A stretch of 64,000 bases of DNA, taken from assembly GCA_963678675.1 (NCBI GenBank), contig OY783194.1:20872278-20936277 (forward strand), in the 5' to 3' direction. Each line of letters starts with the position of its first letter. The stretch's first letter is position 1. The notes beneath the pieces were generated by a model, which saw nothing but the letters and a program-made list of their open reading frames with translations, did not search any database and had not been told where the DNA came from. The stretch is from Xiphydria camelus. Its lineage: Eukaryota > Arthropoda > Insecta > Hymenoptera > Xiphydriidae. The position numbers and the translations under genes are program-made. Shown here piece by piece: positions 31,230-42,299 of the stretch.

Positions 31230-31680
31230 ACTTTTTTAATTCCTCTCGATTTATAGAAACACTTACCCTACTCAAAAATGCCTAGCCACTATAATCTTCC
31301 ACGTCGGTTCACTTGTTTCTGCAAATTTATCACGAGTTTATCACCAATTTCCTTAATAACTCTTTAACTGAATTTCTACTGTTGATTAGCAAGAGCGTAC
31401 GAGGGTCAAAATAATTGCGAGGGAAATCGTTTCGCGAATTTGTAATATTTTATTAACTTTGAAAACCACGTTTTATTTCCAAAAATACAATTACTCCGAA
31501 AAATTCCACTCTGTAAAGACGCGTACGCGTCACCCGCCATACTTTCTCGTCTTACACCCAAGGGAACTTCTCTCGCGACGAATGACGTCTGCCGGCGATC
31601 GACAGAGCCAATCATTCGACGTCCTTGCATTTCCGACCAATAGCGTACATCCTACAGTCTACGAACCGCCAATGAATTTG
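31214..31680 (-). repeat. Dispersed repeat R1, copy 1 (promoter/leader-like)
   Basis: Shares long colinear blocks with 51352-51866: CTCGATTTAT...CTTACCCTACTC, CACGTCGGTTCACTTGT, GCGAGGGAAATCGT, ACAATTACTCCGAAAAATTC and CCGACCAATAGCGTA (a CCAAT box on the minus strand). On the minus strand AGGGTAAGTG is a good splice donor near the distal end. An R1-like fragment also lies in the hairpin at 31681-31814. Confidence 0.72.
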
Positions 31681-31814
31681 TAGTTACGTTAATGTTATAA
31701 ACATAAAAAAAGTTATGTTTATTAACTGTTTAAAAAAGAAATATTTTATTAACTTTGAAAGTCACGGTTTATTTCATATATAACTTTTTTATGTTTATAA
31801 CATTAACGTAACTA
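31681..31814. repeat. Hairpin repeat
   Basis: TAGTTACGTTAATGTTATAA and its inverse at each end, stem about 35 bp, loop holding a piece of R1 (ATTTTATTAACTTTGAAA). Confidence 0.75.
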
Positions 31815-31979
31815 AAAATGTAATGTAACATTAACCTATTTACTTCTTTGAAAAAAAACAAGTTATTAACAGAACAAATTTCATATTTCGGAACTGACAG
31901 TTTTATATAATTTTCAGTTCCTTAAAATAGACAGTTAATTTTATTTATCTTTCATCAACTTTCTTTCAACAGAAAATAT

Positions 31980-32415
31980 GTCTATTGAAAGCGTTAATAA
32001 GAAGACTCCCTGCGAGCTCGCCTGAACGCTCGGCGGAACACGAAAATGAAGTGTGCAGGTAAGCGTGCACAAAGTGTACATGACACTAGCAGCGAGTGTA
32101 CTAAACATAGATTGCACACTTTGTGAACGCTCGCGGAACACGAAAATGAAGCATGAAGGTAAGTGTGCACGAAGTGTACATGACACTAGCAGGGAGTGTG
32201 CTAAATATAGATTGCACACTTCGTGTACACTACCTGCATGCTTTATTTTCGTCCGGGTTCACCGTTACGAAGCGTGCAAGAACCCTAAAATAGGAAGCGT
32301 GCATTAAGTGTACAATTTCGTACCAGGGAGTGTAGATTGGATCATCGAAGTGTTCTAACATTCCCCCTGAACACTTCGTGCACACTTCAATTGCACGCTT
32401 CATTTTCGCCAGGGT
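31980..32415. repeat. GAAGYGTGCA-type repeat array (copy B) with a 100-bp tandem duplication
   Basis: 32024-32123 is repeated at 32124-32223 with few differences (GAACGCTCG...GGAACACGAAAATGAAG...CATGACACTAGCAG...GATTGCACACTT). Downstream are more GAAGCGTGCA words, CCAGGGAGTGTAGATTGGATC and a terminal TTTTCGCCAGGGTA. Related to 21783-22130. Confidence 0.75.
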
Positions 32416-33400
32416 ATGCCAAGCGTTTTAAAGTGGTCTTCCTGTGTACCCGTCCAAAAGGTCCACGAATGACCTACACCGCGGCGGCTAAATTTCTTAA
32501 AAAGTCGAAGACGTTCGTGAAGAGTTGGGTTGAACGGTATGAAGCCACTAAAACAGTCGTTGATCTTCCCGAAAGAGGCAAATCTTGAGCAACAACAATC
32601 GCGCAGGATAAAGTGATCGTACAGCTGTTCAAGCGTATCCCTACTCTACAGTTGCGGGAACCCAAGGTTCTGCTAGCTAAAAGGGGGATCGACATCAGCA
32701 TGAACATCATTAGATAGCATTTAGCTGAGGCGAAGTTACAGTATCGGAGTACGGGTGTGAAACCCCTGCTCTCGGAGGACCATATGAAAAAACGGAAAGC
32801 GTGGGCTGCTGAAAACCTCAACCGCGACTGGTCGAATGTAATTTTTTCAGATGAAGCGTCGTTTTGAGCATGGTGTCCCATAAAACGTGCTTGGTCTACC
32901 GCTGATGAGCGATTGTTTCAACGAACTGTTAAACACTCAGTCAAGATCCATATTTGGGGATGCTTCTCTCAGCGCAGTTTTGGATGTTTGGAATTCTTTA
33001 CCCAGAACTTGGATGCTAATAAAATGCTCAGCATATACAAACGTGGTCTTCTAAAGTCTGCTAAAATAATGTTTGGAGCCAATAATAAAGATTGGATTTT
33101 ACAAGAGGACAACGACCCCAAACATCGCAGCCGGCTCTACACCGCCTGGAAAGATGATAATGGCATCGCGACCTTAGACTAGCCTTCACAGTCTTCCGAT
33201 GCCAATCCAATTAAAAACGTCTAGAGTGTTTTGAAGAGGAAGCTTGTAGGAAAACGTGTTTTCACCCTCAAGCAGCTCTCGCGAAAAATCAGGGAGATAT
33301 GGCGTTCATTACGCATGATATATGCCTAAAGATTGGCAGAAAGTATGCCCCAAAGATGTCAAGCCATTCTGGATAACGATGGAGATTTGACGATGAATTA
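32405..33400 (+). pseudogene. Tc1-like transposase relic
   Basis: Reads AAKFLKKSKTFVKSWVERYE (N-terminal HTH), KAWAAENLNRDWSNVIFSDE (first D), IHIWGCFSQRSFG, DWILQEDNDPKHRS (second D) and SSDANPIKNV where Tc1 proteins have PDLNPIENVW. The third position and the Trp are lost to substitution and a stop. At least four in-frame stops; almost full length. It abuts the preceding repeat array, and its C-terminus ends before the pogo fragment at 33410. Confidence 0.82.
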
Positions 33401-33409
33401 GGTAGGTGC

Positions 33410-33590
33410 GCTGTAGACATTCGAATTCCTGTCTGAAATGGGCCTACTACACGACCAGGATTGGCTTTCATCCATCTATCAATTTCTTGGTTGTAATAAG
33501 TAGCCAACGGACCAAAAAAAGTGACATCTAATGGCTGAATTCGAGGGCTGAACGCTCCGCACAATCTATAAGCCTTCCTCACCCGCCTGT
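33410..33590 (-). pseudogene. Pogo/Tigger-type transposase fragment
   Basis: Minus-strand text SPRIQPLDVTFFGPLATYYN then QEIDRWMKANPGR is the block around the third catalytic Asp (LQPLD) of DDE_1 transposases. Only about 60 codons survive, flanked by the Tc1-like relic and a piggyBac relic. Confidence 0.72.
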
Positions 33591-33623
33591 TCTTTACGGT
33601 TGTGTTGATGCAGTAGTATCCAA

Positions 33624-34500
33624 CAATGCAATGGCTGAAAATGAAGCTTGGAGTAGTGGCGAATCCTCAGAGAATGAAGAAATCCCTCTTATTGATTTTA
33701 GAGACGTCGATTATGAGCAGATAAGTCAAATTTGTGAGGACCCGTATTTTTACCCATCAATCAAAGATATCGAAGGTAGCTCCGAAATAAATCCGAAAAT
33801 CTTTATATCAGGAAATAGTCCAATCGATTATTTCAATTATTTTTTGATTCTTTTCTGCTTCAAAGGATTATAGAAGAGACGAATCGTTATGAAACTCAAA
33901 ATTATCAGATTGAAAATCCTCGTATGAAGAAATGGCGTCCTCTTACAAAAGATAAATTTGAAAAATTTCTCGATTTTTTGATTGTAATGAGTAGTGTTCA
34001 AGAATACAAGTTGAGCAGTTATTGGTCTATAGATCTTTTGATGTACACTCAAATTTTTGGTAAAATTATGTCTCGCGATAAATATTACAACATTCTGCGT
34101 CATTTACATTTCTACAATAACGAGGATGGCTCAGAAATCGTAGATCATCTTCTAATGAAAATAAAGTCAGTAATAGACCACCTATAAAGTAAATTTTCGA
34201 CAGTTCTTATTCTAGGCAAAAATCGGTGTATAGATGAAAGCTTGTTATTATGGAAAGGCAGGCTTCGATTCAAGTAATATATTCCCTTGAAGAGAAATCG
34301 TTTTAGTATCAAGCTTTTTGAGATAGTAGATTGCAAGGCTCTGGATTCATATTCGGCTTTACTGTTTACACTGGTGCAGACACTGATTTTCGAAAGTTCG
34401 GTTTGGGTATTAGTGGTGATATTGTTGCTCACTTCTTGCAACCTTATTTTTACAAGGTCCTGCAACTGTGCGGTACAGAGCGGGACATACGGTATAAAAA
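33624..34500 (+). pseudogene. piggyBac transposase fragment (N-terminal half)
   Basis: Reads PRMKKWRPLTKDKFEKFLDF, VQEYKLSSYWSIDLLMY, SRDKYYNILRHLHFYN, then after a stop RCIDESLLLWKGRLRFK, which holds the first catalytic Asp (DES), and in a shifted frame FTVYTGADTDFRKFGLGISG. Typical DDE_Tnp_1_7 order. Interrupted by frameshifts at about 33850 and 34340 and a stop near 34186. Its C-terminal half is missing at the border of the long-TIR element that begins at 34578. It is divergent from, and inverted relative to, the piggyBac at 34635-43374. Confidence 0.8.
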
Positions 34501-35159
34501 CCGGACGTGACAGTGACTGCTCTCGGAGGTTCTCATTAGATTTTTTAAAATAATTTGATATTTTCTTTTTCAAAACAAATGTCAATATAACCACGTAACA
34601 TAAACAAAGAATTTGTAAATAAAAGTAATTTTAACCCTTCGCTTGTAACGTCTTTTTCGGCACCTGTAACTTGTAACGTCGGGTCACTCGTGTCCGACGC
34701 CTAAAAAATACTTTAGTGTTCTAAAAAAATCTGAAAAAGTTCATGTTACCTTATTAACTATCTTACTTTAAGGATCAATCGCTATACTACCGATTGTTTC
34801 ATCTGTTTAAACAATATATTTATATAATCAAATGAAAACGTGAAGAATGGACCATTGTCTTCAAAAAATCGTAACTTTGGCAAAAGTTAATATATTTTAA
34901 AAATTCGAACGGGAAATTAAAGTTGAAGAATAGTACTTTAAAGAAAAAAATATTAGAAGAATGTATAAATTAATAGGATGCTTAAGTTTTGAGTATCAAT
35001 ATCACGTTCTTTGAAAGTACGTAAATAGGTACAAATTACAGTAAAATACACATTTTATTCATTTTTAATCAATTTTATTCATGAAAATGTAATCAATCAC
35101 AATTATTTATTACAAAATTATAAAAAAGTACAAAAATATGAAAAAATTATAGCAATATC

Positions 35160-36098
35160 GAGGCTAAATTATTGTGCACATCCAAAACATAACTCATGTC
35201 TGTGCTCTTCACATACTGGCATACGGCATTTGGCACAGCAGACAAAAGTTTTTTTTATCTTTTTTGGAATCACAGAAAGCACAGCGCTTTCTCTTGTCCA
35301 TTTTAGTCGGCCGAAGAGTATTATTCACAACATCGTTTTCTCCCAAGATAATTCGAATGTTTGATTTCGTTGATTTAGGCAGTCGTGTTAGCTGCATTCG
35401 ATCGTTCAAATGAGGCTTTATCAAAGAAAGACTTAATTTAGCCAAAAAAGCGCTGCGATTCAAAACATCGTGATTAGCTAGCAAATTCCACAAAATGCAG
35501 GCATTGACTCCAGCCTGATCGATAATTCCAAAAAATAGACGCAACGGCTATCGTGATGTTCTTCGTGTACACGAATAATTACTACACATCTGATCGAAGA
35601 CATCTGTCCCGCATTTATTTTTGTTATAGTATAAAATAGTTTCTGGTTTCGATTTATCACTATCCATTTTGACAGATTTGTGCACTGACAATAACAGGAG
35701 CACGACTTTGTTTTTTTCGGATAGTAGGAAGTCAAGGAGAGTTGACCAGCGTAGCCTACTCTCATTGTACCAGCCGAAGCTGTGTGCTTAAATGTATCAG
35801 GTATTTTGTCTTTTATGTCTTTTATTTTTCCTCAACGTTCCGATCATCTTCAAATTGTTAGTGTCGTTCATCTTCTGGAAAAACTACAGAAGAGAACCAA
35901 TTATCACACGTGATAACCCTTCCAGAACCATGTATAGGCTCAGATAGACGCCTTACAAAGTATGTTGGTACCGATTCGGCTCGCTCTGGAGTAACTCGAC
36001 CAGTGTAAGGAATGGCATTCAACATATAAAAAGTCCGTGAGTCATTTAATGACAAAACTTTTATGCCATATCGTGCACAGGCTTCGATTTTATGTATA
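35160..36098 (-). pseudogene. piggyBac transposase, C-terminal part with cysteine-rich domain
   Basis: Continues from pogo A: SLNDSRTFYMLNAIPYTGR, FVRRLSEPIHGSGRVITCDN (second Asp), frameshifted NKCGTDVFDQMCSNYSC (third Asp), PLRLFFGIIDQAGVNACIL. It ends with the C-terminal cysteine-rich zinc domain RCAFCDSKKDKKNFCLLCQM. Several frame breaks (about 35855, 35540). Together with 41468-42290 it represents a complete but inactive transposase. Confidence 0.82.
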
Positions 36099-36566
36099 GG
36101 GGGAAGTCCCCTAAGCCCGGACGGCTCCTAAGGCCGGACAGTGTTTGAATCAGTGCGAAAAAGAGCGCGCCAATTTATTACTTGTGCCGCGGTTAGAAAG
36201 CTTCTCCCAAGTGAAGTGCAGGGGCGCTGTGTCAATAGCCAGTGCTGACTCGTTCGTCGTGAAGCGTGTTGCGAATTTTAAGGTTAGGAAAAATTTTGTT
36301 CGAAGTAATTTTTCGAGGTCTGTAAACAGTATTTAAAGTATGGGATGATAGTTATTGTTATTAATTATTATTGCTATGATACTAATGTGATATAATTCAT
36401 GCGTTTTTTTGTGATTGATAACACACAATGTGAATGAGACTTTTTTTTGTATGTACTTCAGGGTCCCTAAGTTCGGACACTCTCAAAGTCCCTTAAAACC
36501 GGACAGTTTTACAGGAAGATTTTTTTTGCTGTAGTTATTATTTTTGTTTTGTTTTTCAGATTCAAT

Positions 36567-38384
36567 ATGGGTAAGCCCAAACCAAGATGTGAGAATACCC
36601 CCAAATCTGAAATATTGAAAAAAGCTATCGATAAGGTTATGTCTAAAAAATTTTCCGTGAGAAAGTCATCCCAAGTCTACAATATACCGAAAAGTACAGT
36701 GTTCGATTATATTAAAAAAATTAAACGAGGAGAAGAAATAAGATTACCACTCAAGAAAGGAAGATTTGATCCAACTTTTACCAAGGAATACGAAGAAGCT
36801 CTAGTTGCGCACGTGGTGGATATGTCAAATAGGTGCATGCCATTAACTAGAAAAGAATTTCTCAAATTGGCTTTCGATCTTGCGGAGAAATTAAAACTGA
36901 ACCATCGATTCAACAAGGCAAAGAGAAGTGCCGGTAAACATTTTTACTACGATTTTATCAAACGCCATCCAGATCTTAGCTTGAGAAGGCCTGAATCAAC
37001 GAGTCTGATGAGAGCTGTTGGTTTTAATAGGCCTCAAGTTGAACGGTTCTTTAACAATTTAAAAAATCTTTGCCAAAAATATAATTTTACCCCATCGAAC
37101 ACCTACAACTGTGACGAGACAGCGGTTAGCACTGTCCAAAAGCAGGCTAAAGTGATGACACTGAAAGGCAATCGTCAAGTTGGCAAGTTGACTTCTGCTG
37201 AGAGAGGTAAAAATGTCACAGCAATGTTCTGCATGAGTGCTGCTGGGCAGTTTATCCCACCACTATTTATTTTTCCCAGAAAGAGAGTTAATGAAAGGTT
37301 GATGATTGGTGCTCCATCCGAAAGTGTAGCATTGGCACAGCCAAACGGATGGATGAACGCTGATTTTTTTTTAAAGTGGCTTCAACACTTTGTGAAATTC
37401 TCAAAGCCATCCAAAGAGAAGCCTGTGCTTTTGATCCTTGACCGCCATAGCAGTCACAAAGATCTTGCTGTTATAAGTTACGCAAAAGAAAACTACGTAC
37501 ACATGTTAAGCACCCCACCACACACGACCCACAAACTGCAGCCCTTAGACAGGGTTTTTATGAAGCCGTTCAAAGACGCATATTTTGAGGCCTGTGGGTT
37601 GTGGATGAGGGCAAACTCTGGTGCAAGAATAACAGAATATGAAATAGCTGCAATGGTGTCGCAAGCTTTCACTCGCGTTGCACGTTTGGATATAGCAAAA
37701 TCTGGATTTCAATGTACCGGAATTTTGCCTCTGAATCCAAATATTTTCACAGATTTAGATTTTCAGCCATCAGCTGTAACTGACGTACCTATGCAATTTA
37801 ATACTGAACTTCACCATCAGCTTTCAGGAGCTGAAGTAAACCTTAGCAATGACGCCAATACGAGTACACTCGAAGATCTGCCTCAGGAGTCTTTCGACGT
37901 CAATGAAAAAGAGAATATTGATACTCAACCGTCAACCAGCAAAGCAATTGTCAGTGTAATCCATCAGCTATCACCTGTTCCAAGCGCTGCGGCAAAGAGA
38001 GCCGTGAGTCGACGACGGAAAGCTGAGAAAAGTGAGATTTTAACATCCTCCCCTTATAAAAATGCACTCATTGAAAATAAGGCAACAAAGGCCAAACCTC
38101 CTGTACTTAAAATAAAACAACTAAAAGGCAAGAAAACTAACGACCCGACTAAAATAAAAAGGAGCAAAAAATTGACTGTAACTTCAAAGACAGCGATATC
38201 TCTAACATCAAAATCATCAACATCAGTGACTGAAAATGCAACAACTTGTTTGATCTGCCAAGAAGATAATGATGAAGATTGGATTTGCTGTCAAGCTTGC
38301 AATCAGTGGGCTCATGAAGCGTGTGCTGATGTTGAAGAGGGCTCAGTTAGCTACATTTGTGATTTTTGCAGGTTTCAAAATTAA
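36567..38384 (+). CDS. Pogo-like transposase with C-terminal PHD finger, intact ORF
   Basis: About 605 codons, no break. ATG at 36567 (MGKPKPRC) is preferred over 36549 because a splice-acceptor-like TTTTTGTTTTTCAG lies between them. N-terminal psq-type HTH: KKFSVRKSSQVYNIPKSTVF. A CENP-B-like second HTH region follows (about residues 75-150). DDE_1 core: TYNCDETAVS (D1), VLLILDRHSSHKD (D2; usually DGHSSH, here Gly to Arg but Asp kept), HKLQPLDRVFMKPFK (D3). After a Ser/Lys-rich linker the C-terminus reads CLICQEDNDEDWICCQAC and NQWAHEACADV ending in CDFC, a C4HC3 PHD finger. Intact coding and a clean TIR pair suggest recent activity or domestication pressure; the former is simpler. Confidence 0.85.
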   Translation: MGKPKPRCENTPKSEILKKAIDKVMSKKFSVRKSSQVYNIPKSTVFDYIKKIKRGEEIRLPLKKGRFDPTFTKEYEEALVAHVVDMSNRCMPLTRKEFLKLAFDLAEKLKLNHRFNKAKRSAGKHFYYDFIKRHPDLSLRRPESTSLMRAVGFNRPQVERFFNNLKNLCQKYNFTPSNTYNCDETAVSTVQKQAKVMTLKGNRQVGKLTSAERGKNVTAMFCMSAAGQFIPPLFIFPRKRVNERLMIGAPSESVALAQPNGWMNADFFLKWLQHFVKFSKPSKEKPVLLILDRHSSHKDLAVISYAKENYVHMLSTPPHTTHKLQPLDRVFMKPFKDAYFEACGLWMRANSGARITEYEIAAMVSQAFTRVARLDIAKSGFQCTGILPLNPNIFTDLDFQPSAVTDVPMQFNTELHHQLSGAEVNLSNDANTSTLEDLPQESFDVNEKENIDTQPSTSKAIVSVIHQLSPVPSAAAKRAVSRRRKAEKSEILTSSPYKNALIENKATKAKPPVLKIKQLKGKKTNDPTKIKRSKKLTVTSKTAISLTSKSSTSVTENATTCLICQEDNDEDWICCQACNQWAHEACADVEEGSVSYICDFCRFQN

Positions 38385-38489
38385 AGATTTGTGATTGTAT
38401 AGAAAATAATCCTGATTAATAGCCAAAGTTTATTAGAATTAAGATGAGTTTTCATTATTAATAGTTGATTTGTTCTATTGTAATAGATA

Positions 38490-41185
38490 GAGGAAAGTCG
38501 CCTAATATGGGGAGGTTTTTTACGTACCTAAATAAATATACGTTAAAATACTTGAATATCAATGAGCGTGAGTTTGTACGATCTCTTACTCATGTAGATT
38601 TATAATATAAACAAATATTGTCGGAATTATGCTGTATGCCTATAAAATAGGCGCCTAAAAAAACATGATGCCTCCCCAAATTAGGAACCCTCTGGTGCCT
38701 AATATGGGGAGATGATATGATCACTACATTGGCAGATAAAGTAAATAAAAATAGCAAAATTTATTATATTTTATATATGTATTAACTAAAGAAAACGTAA
38801 ACTTAAAATCCATTAAAAAATCAATCCAATATTATATGGTAGTTACTTCTATTTTGTAGTGCACTTGTTACATTTGAACATTTTTTTTCCCTTCGATCCT
38901 ACACCTGCACATAGTGTATGCGCCCACGAATAGCATCGGGAACATCGTATCCAATCTTCGCCATTATGATCGTCTGAAAAAAGCCCCGCGCAAAAAAGAC
39001 ATTCTGCGTCCTGATCGTCATCAGATATGGGGTCGTTATCAGAATTTCCATAGTCAATATTCTCATCTTCAGATGATTCATCTGAATAGTTGGCTTGTCT
39101 TAGCCGTTTATTTGGCCTAGTCGATGACTTCACAGGATTTGAAATTTTCTTTCCAAAAACAGTCTTAGGTTTCATATTTTTCTTTTGTGACTCTTCAAGT
39201 TGATTTTTGTAAGGTGATCCCGTAATAAGTTGTGCAGATCCAGATCAATTGCTCTTTTTACTAGTATTTAATACTGGAACAGGACTTATTTTAAATGGGC
39301 CCACAAATTGTTGGTGTATGGGACTTAAAGGTTCTGATTGCTGAGGTTGATTTTCAGAAGAGCATGCTACTTGTTGTTGTTGAGATGATATACCAAATTG
39401 TGGTTCAAGTTGAGATTCACCTGTCACATGACTTTGATTTAGTGAACAATGTTGTGTAATTGGTGCACTTTGTGTGAACGTGGCATTTAACGGTTCCATA
39501 TTTTCAACTTGTTTATCTTCCATAAAATCGTGAGGTCTGAATATATGACGATTACAAAGAAATAATCCAGACTTTTGAAACCCTTTAGCCGCTATTTCTG
39601 CAGTTGCTGCTTTTTTGTAGGCATTTCCAAACAGCTTTCCAATTTGGTAAATAGTTACTACACCTCTATCAGCGTTATTTCGAAGCCATATTTCAATTTC
39701 TTGAGCATAGTAGGTCTTCAATGGCGACATGAAAGATAAATCCAGAGGCTGCATCTTATGCGAACTATGAGGTGGTAAACAAACAATATCCACATGATTT
39801 TCACGGGCTAGTTTTATTACATCAATATTTCTAGTGTGTGTGAAATGTCCGTCCAGTACCAGAACTGCGGGATTAGCGACTGTGGGTTCAACATGTTTCA
39901 AGAAGTGCTGGAACCATTGTGTGAATATTTCAGATTGAATCCAACCAGAAGGATGACAGGCATAAATAGATCCTAAAGGTGTTCCATCCATAAGCTCTTG
40001 CTTCATGTTTTTGCGAGGAAAGATTATTAGTGGAGGAATAAAATGACCAGCGGGATTCATACATGTGACTACAGTAACAAGAGACCCCCTTTCTGCTGCT
40101 TGCAAAGCACCTATTTGTTTTTTCCCTTTCATTCCAATAACTTTAGTATGTTTGTGCTGAACTATAGTAATTCCAGTCTCATCACAGTTGTATACGCGCA
40201 AGGGAGAGTAGTTTATTTTTTCCATAACAGACTCGTAAATATTAAAAAACATTGAAACGGCTTCAGGCGTGAAGCTCTTGGCCCTTACATATGACAACCC
40301 TTGAGGCGTACGCACAGATAACTCTTTATGTCGTCTTATAAAGTTTCTAAGCCATTTCTTCCCGGCCTGTTGATTTTCATTTGAAAAATTGTGTTTCAAA
40401 TCGTTTCTTCTTGCGAGCTGATAAGCCATACTACAAACATCTTTTCTCGATAGTCCGAAAAATTTCCGTTCCATTTCAAGACAGTAATTTACAAGCTCAC
40501 ATTCAAGTTCATTAGGAATGACAGGTTTTCTACCAATTTTGGTTCTAGTTACCTTTTCAGAGTCACCATCTTTCTTAACATAACGCTCCAGAGTCGTCTG
40601 CGGTATACGAAAAATTCTAGACGCTTTGTAACTACCCATTTCCTTATTCCGCATAGCTTGTATAGCGGCTTTCATTTGTTCCGGATCCCAAGTCTTTCTT
40701 TTTGGCATCTGGAGAATAAAATACAAATTTCTATCTATTTGAAATTTCGGCAAAATGAAGTGTTTCCTAATATGGGGATCCCCATATTTGGAGCCCGAGA
40801 TATCCCCATATTAGGAACAAAGTATCGTTTGAAATAATGAAATTGCTACCATTTCATAAAGGTACATAACCTTACAACCGACACAGCATATGGAATGTAT
40901 GACTATATAAAGCCTACAGCAACATGCCATTTACACAAATTATTTACCTTGTCACAGTAATCAAAAGAATTTAATGGGATGGTAAAACTTTACAAAAATT
41001 CACTTTGTAATAACCTGCATAAACGCGGCTATGTAAATAATGAATCGTAACTTTACTATTGGAATATAGGCAGCCGATAAAGCTCTCCAGGTTCTGTTTG
41101 GTGCCGATAGATAGCAGTACCTCCTAATATAAAATTTGGGATCTCCCCAAATAAGGATACCTCCCCATATTAGGCGACTTTTCTC
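38490..41185 (-). mobile_element. Pogo-like element B, nested in element A
   Basis: TA at 38488-38489 and 41186-41187; TIR GAGGAAAGTCGCCTAATATG (left) and its inverse (right, one base different near the end). CCCCATATTAGG words recur near both ends (about 38690, 40775, 40805, 41145). 2.7 kb, complete at both ends. It lies in the 3' non-coding part of element A and runs in the opposite direction. Confidence 0.88.
38849..40753 (-). pseudogene. Pogo-like transposase of element B, one nonsense codon before its PHD finger
   Basis: The likely start is the internal ATG at about 40708 (MPKRKTWDPEQ). HTH: SYKASRIFRIPQTTLERYV. DDE_1 core: VYNCDETGITIVQ, AVLVLDGHFTHTR, HKMQPLDLSFMSPLK, so all three Asp are present. 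A Gln/Ser-rich linker runs to a TGA at 39245-39247; beyond it the same frame continues (GSAQLITGSPYKNQ) without another stop to a PHD finger (CLFCAGLFSDD, GEDWIRCSRCYSWAHTLC, CNKC) ending at 38849. So a single substitution separates transposase from PHD finger. Same architecture as element A but clearly a different family. Confidence 0.85.
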
Positions 41186-41467
41186 TACTGTTACGAATTG
41201 TTTGTTAAAATAATTTTTAAATCTAAAAATAAACGAAAACTTGGCTGTCCGGATTTAGGGGACCTTTTTGAAAACGTCCTTTTTTCTATATTAAATATTC
41301 CTTAGTATCTACTACATTTAAAGTAACATTTGAGACTGCTGATATATATGTGTTGATTAAGGATATAGTTGAGAGCTTATTAAAGTGAAATAACAAAATT
41401 AGACTATTACATGATTTTTTTTATTCCTGTTATTCCTTAAGTGTCCGGTTCTCGGGGACCTCCCCCT

Positions 41468-42290
41468 ACACGAGCTTAAAATTTTCCTCGGAAACCCAAT
41501 AATTGTTCATCGATGGTAACGTTGTCGTAAGGGGTGTAATTACTTATGCAATTTCCGATAAAAAAGATTCCACAGTTCGCGTATGGGAGCCAGCAAATCG
41601 CTCGCGCGTCGTTCACGTCGAGTGGTTTTATCATCGAATTGAAGCCGAGCTCCGATAAATCGAAACCGTCTCACTGACACGTTAAAGTTTTATATAAATT
41701 TGTGCCAAATTCATCGGACCACAAATTGTCAAGAAACACGCGATTATTCTTGTTCTGTCCTTGATAATACAACAAACCTATATACGCTTTTAATTCGTTC
41801 AACGTCAAACTAGAATAAGCTGAATCAGCGGCTTCAATCACGTGTGTCATTTTATATGTTTCAATTTCCGCGTTTGTCCATTTCAAGATAAGATCCAACA
41901 TTTCATCCGAAAAAAGAGCATTCCTCTATTCGTATGGATTTTTTGCATTTAAACTGTCACCTATAGCTGCAGGCAAATGCATCCTTAGAGATGATCCCGA
42001 ACGTCGACCACGTACCTCCGGAGTATCAAGACTCCACTTGAACTTGTCTTTACCGCGGGCGAATCTGCGCTTTCTTCGCTGAGGTGCTTGACCTCGCTCT
42101 TCTTCTTCCTCATCGAAATCATCATCAGAGTCTGGCTCATCACACGAAACTTCAGTGTCGCTAGACTCCTGATCCTCGATATAGTCTTCATCTTCCGTAT
42201 CAGTAGCATCGCCGCCGTAGTCAACCTCATGATTTCGTTCGCGTAGGACGCGACTAATTTCAGCATCTGATCTTTGCGACATCATTTAAT
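41468..42290 (-). pseudogene. piggyBac transposase, N-terminal part
   Basis: Starts at ATG about 42285 just after a splice-acceptor-like TTTTTTAG. An acidic N-terminus is followed by RRKRRFARGKDKFKWSLDTP, then, after an in-frame TAG at about 41926-41928, LILKWTNAEIETYKMTHVIE and LNELKAYIGLLYYQGQNK. A second lesion (stop near 41671 plus frameshift) precedes YDNVTIDEQLLGFRGKF, which holds the first catalytic Asp. The frame continues across pogo A at the codons for KLVYIKSKPARYG. Confidence 0.82.
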
Positions 42291-42299
42291 CTAAAAAAT

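Larger units (their letters stand above)
36099..41466 (+). mobile_element. Pogo-like element A, inserted in the piggyBac transposase
   Basis: TA at 36097-36098 and 41467-41468. TIR GGGGGAAGTCCCCTAAG left; right end reads GGGGACCTCCCCC. CCGGACAGT/GTCCGG words recur subterminally (36134, 36474, 36499, 41260, 41441). Excision restores the piggyBac reading frame. It contains pogo element B at 38490-41185; its own length is about 2.67 kb. Confidence 0.85.

Noticed and set aside
34631..34700. CRISPR-like direct repeats (ACTTGTAACGTCGGGTCACT)
   Set aside because: These are piggyBac subterminal repeats; no regular spacers and the DNA is eukaryotic.
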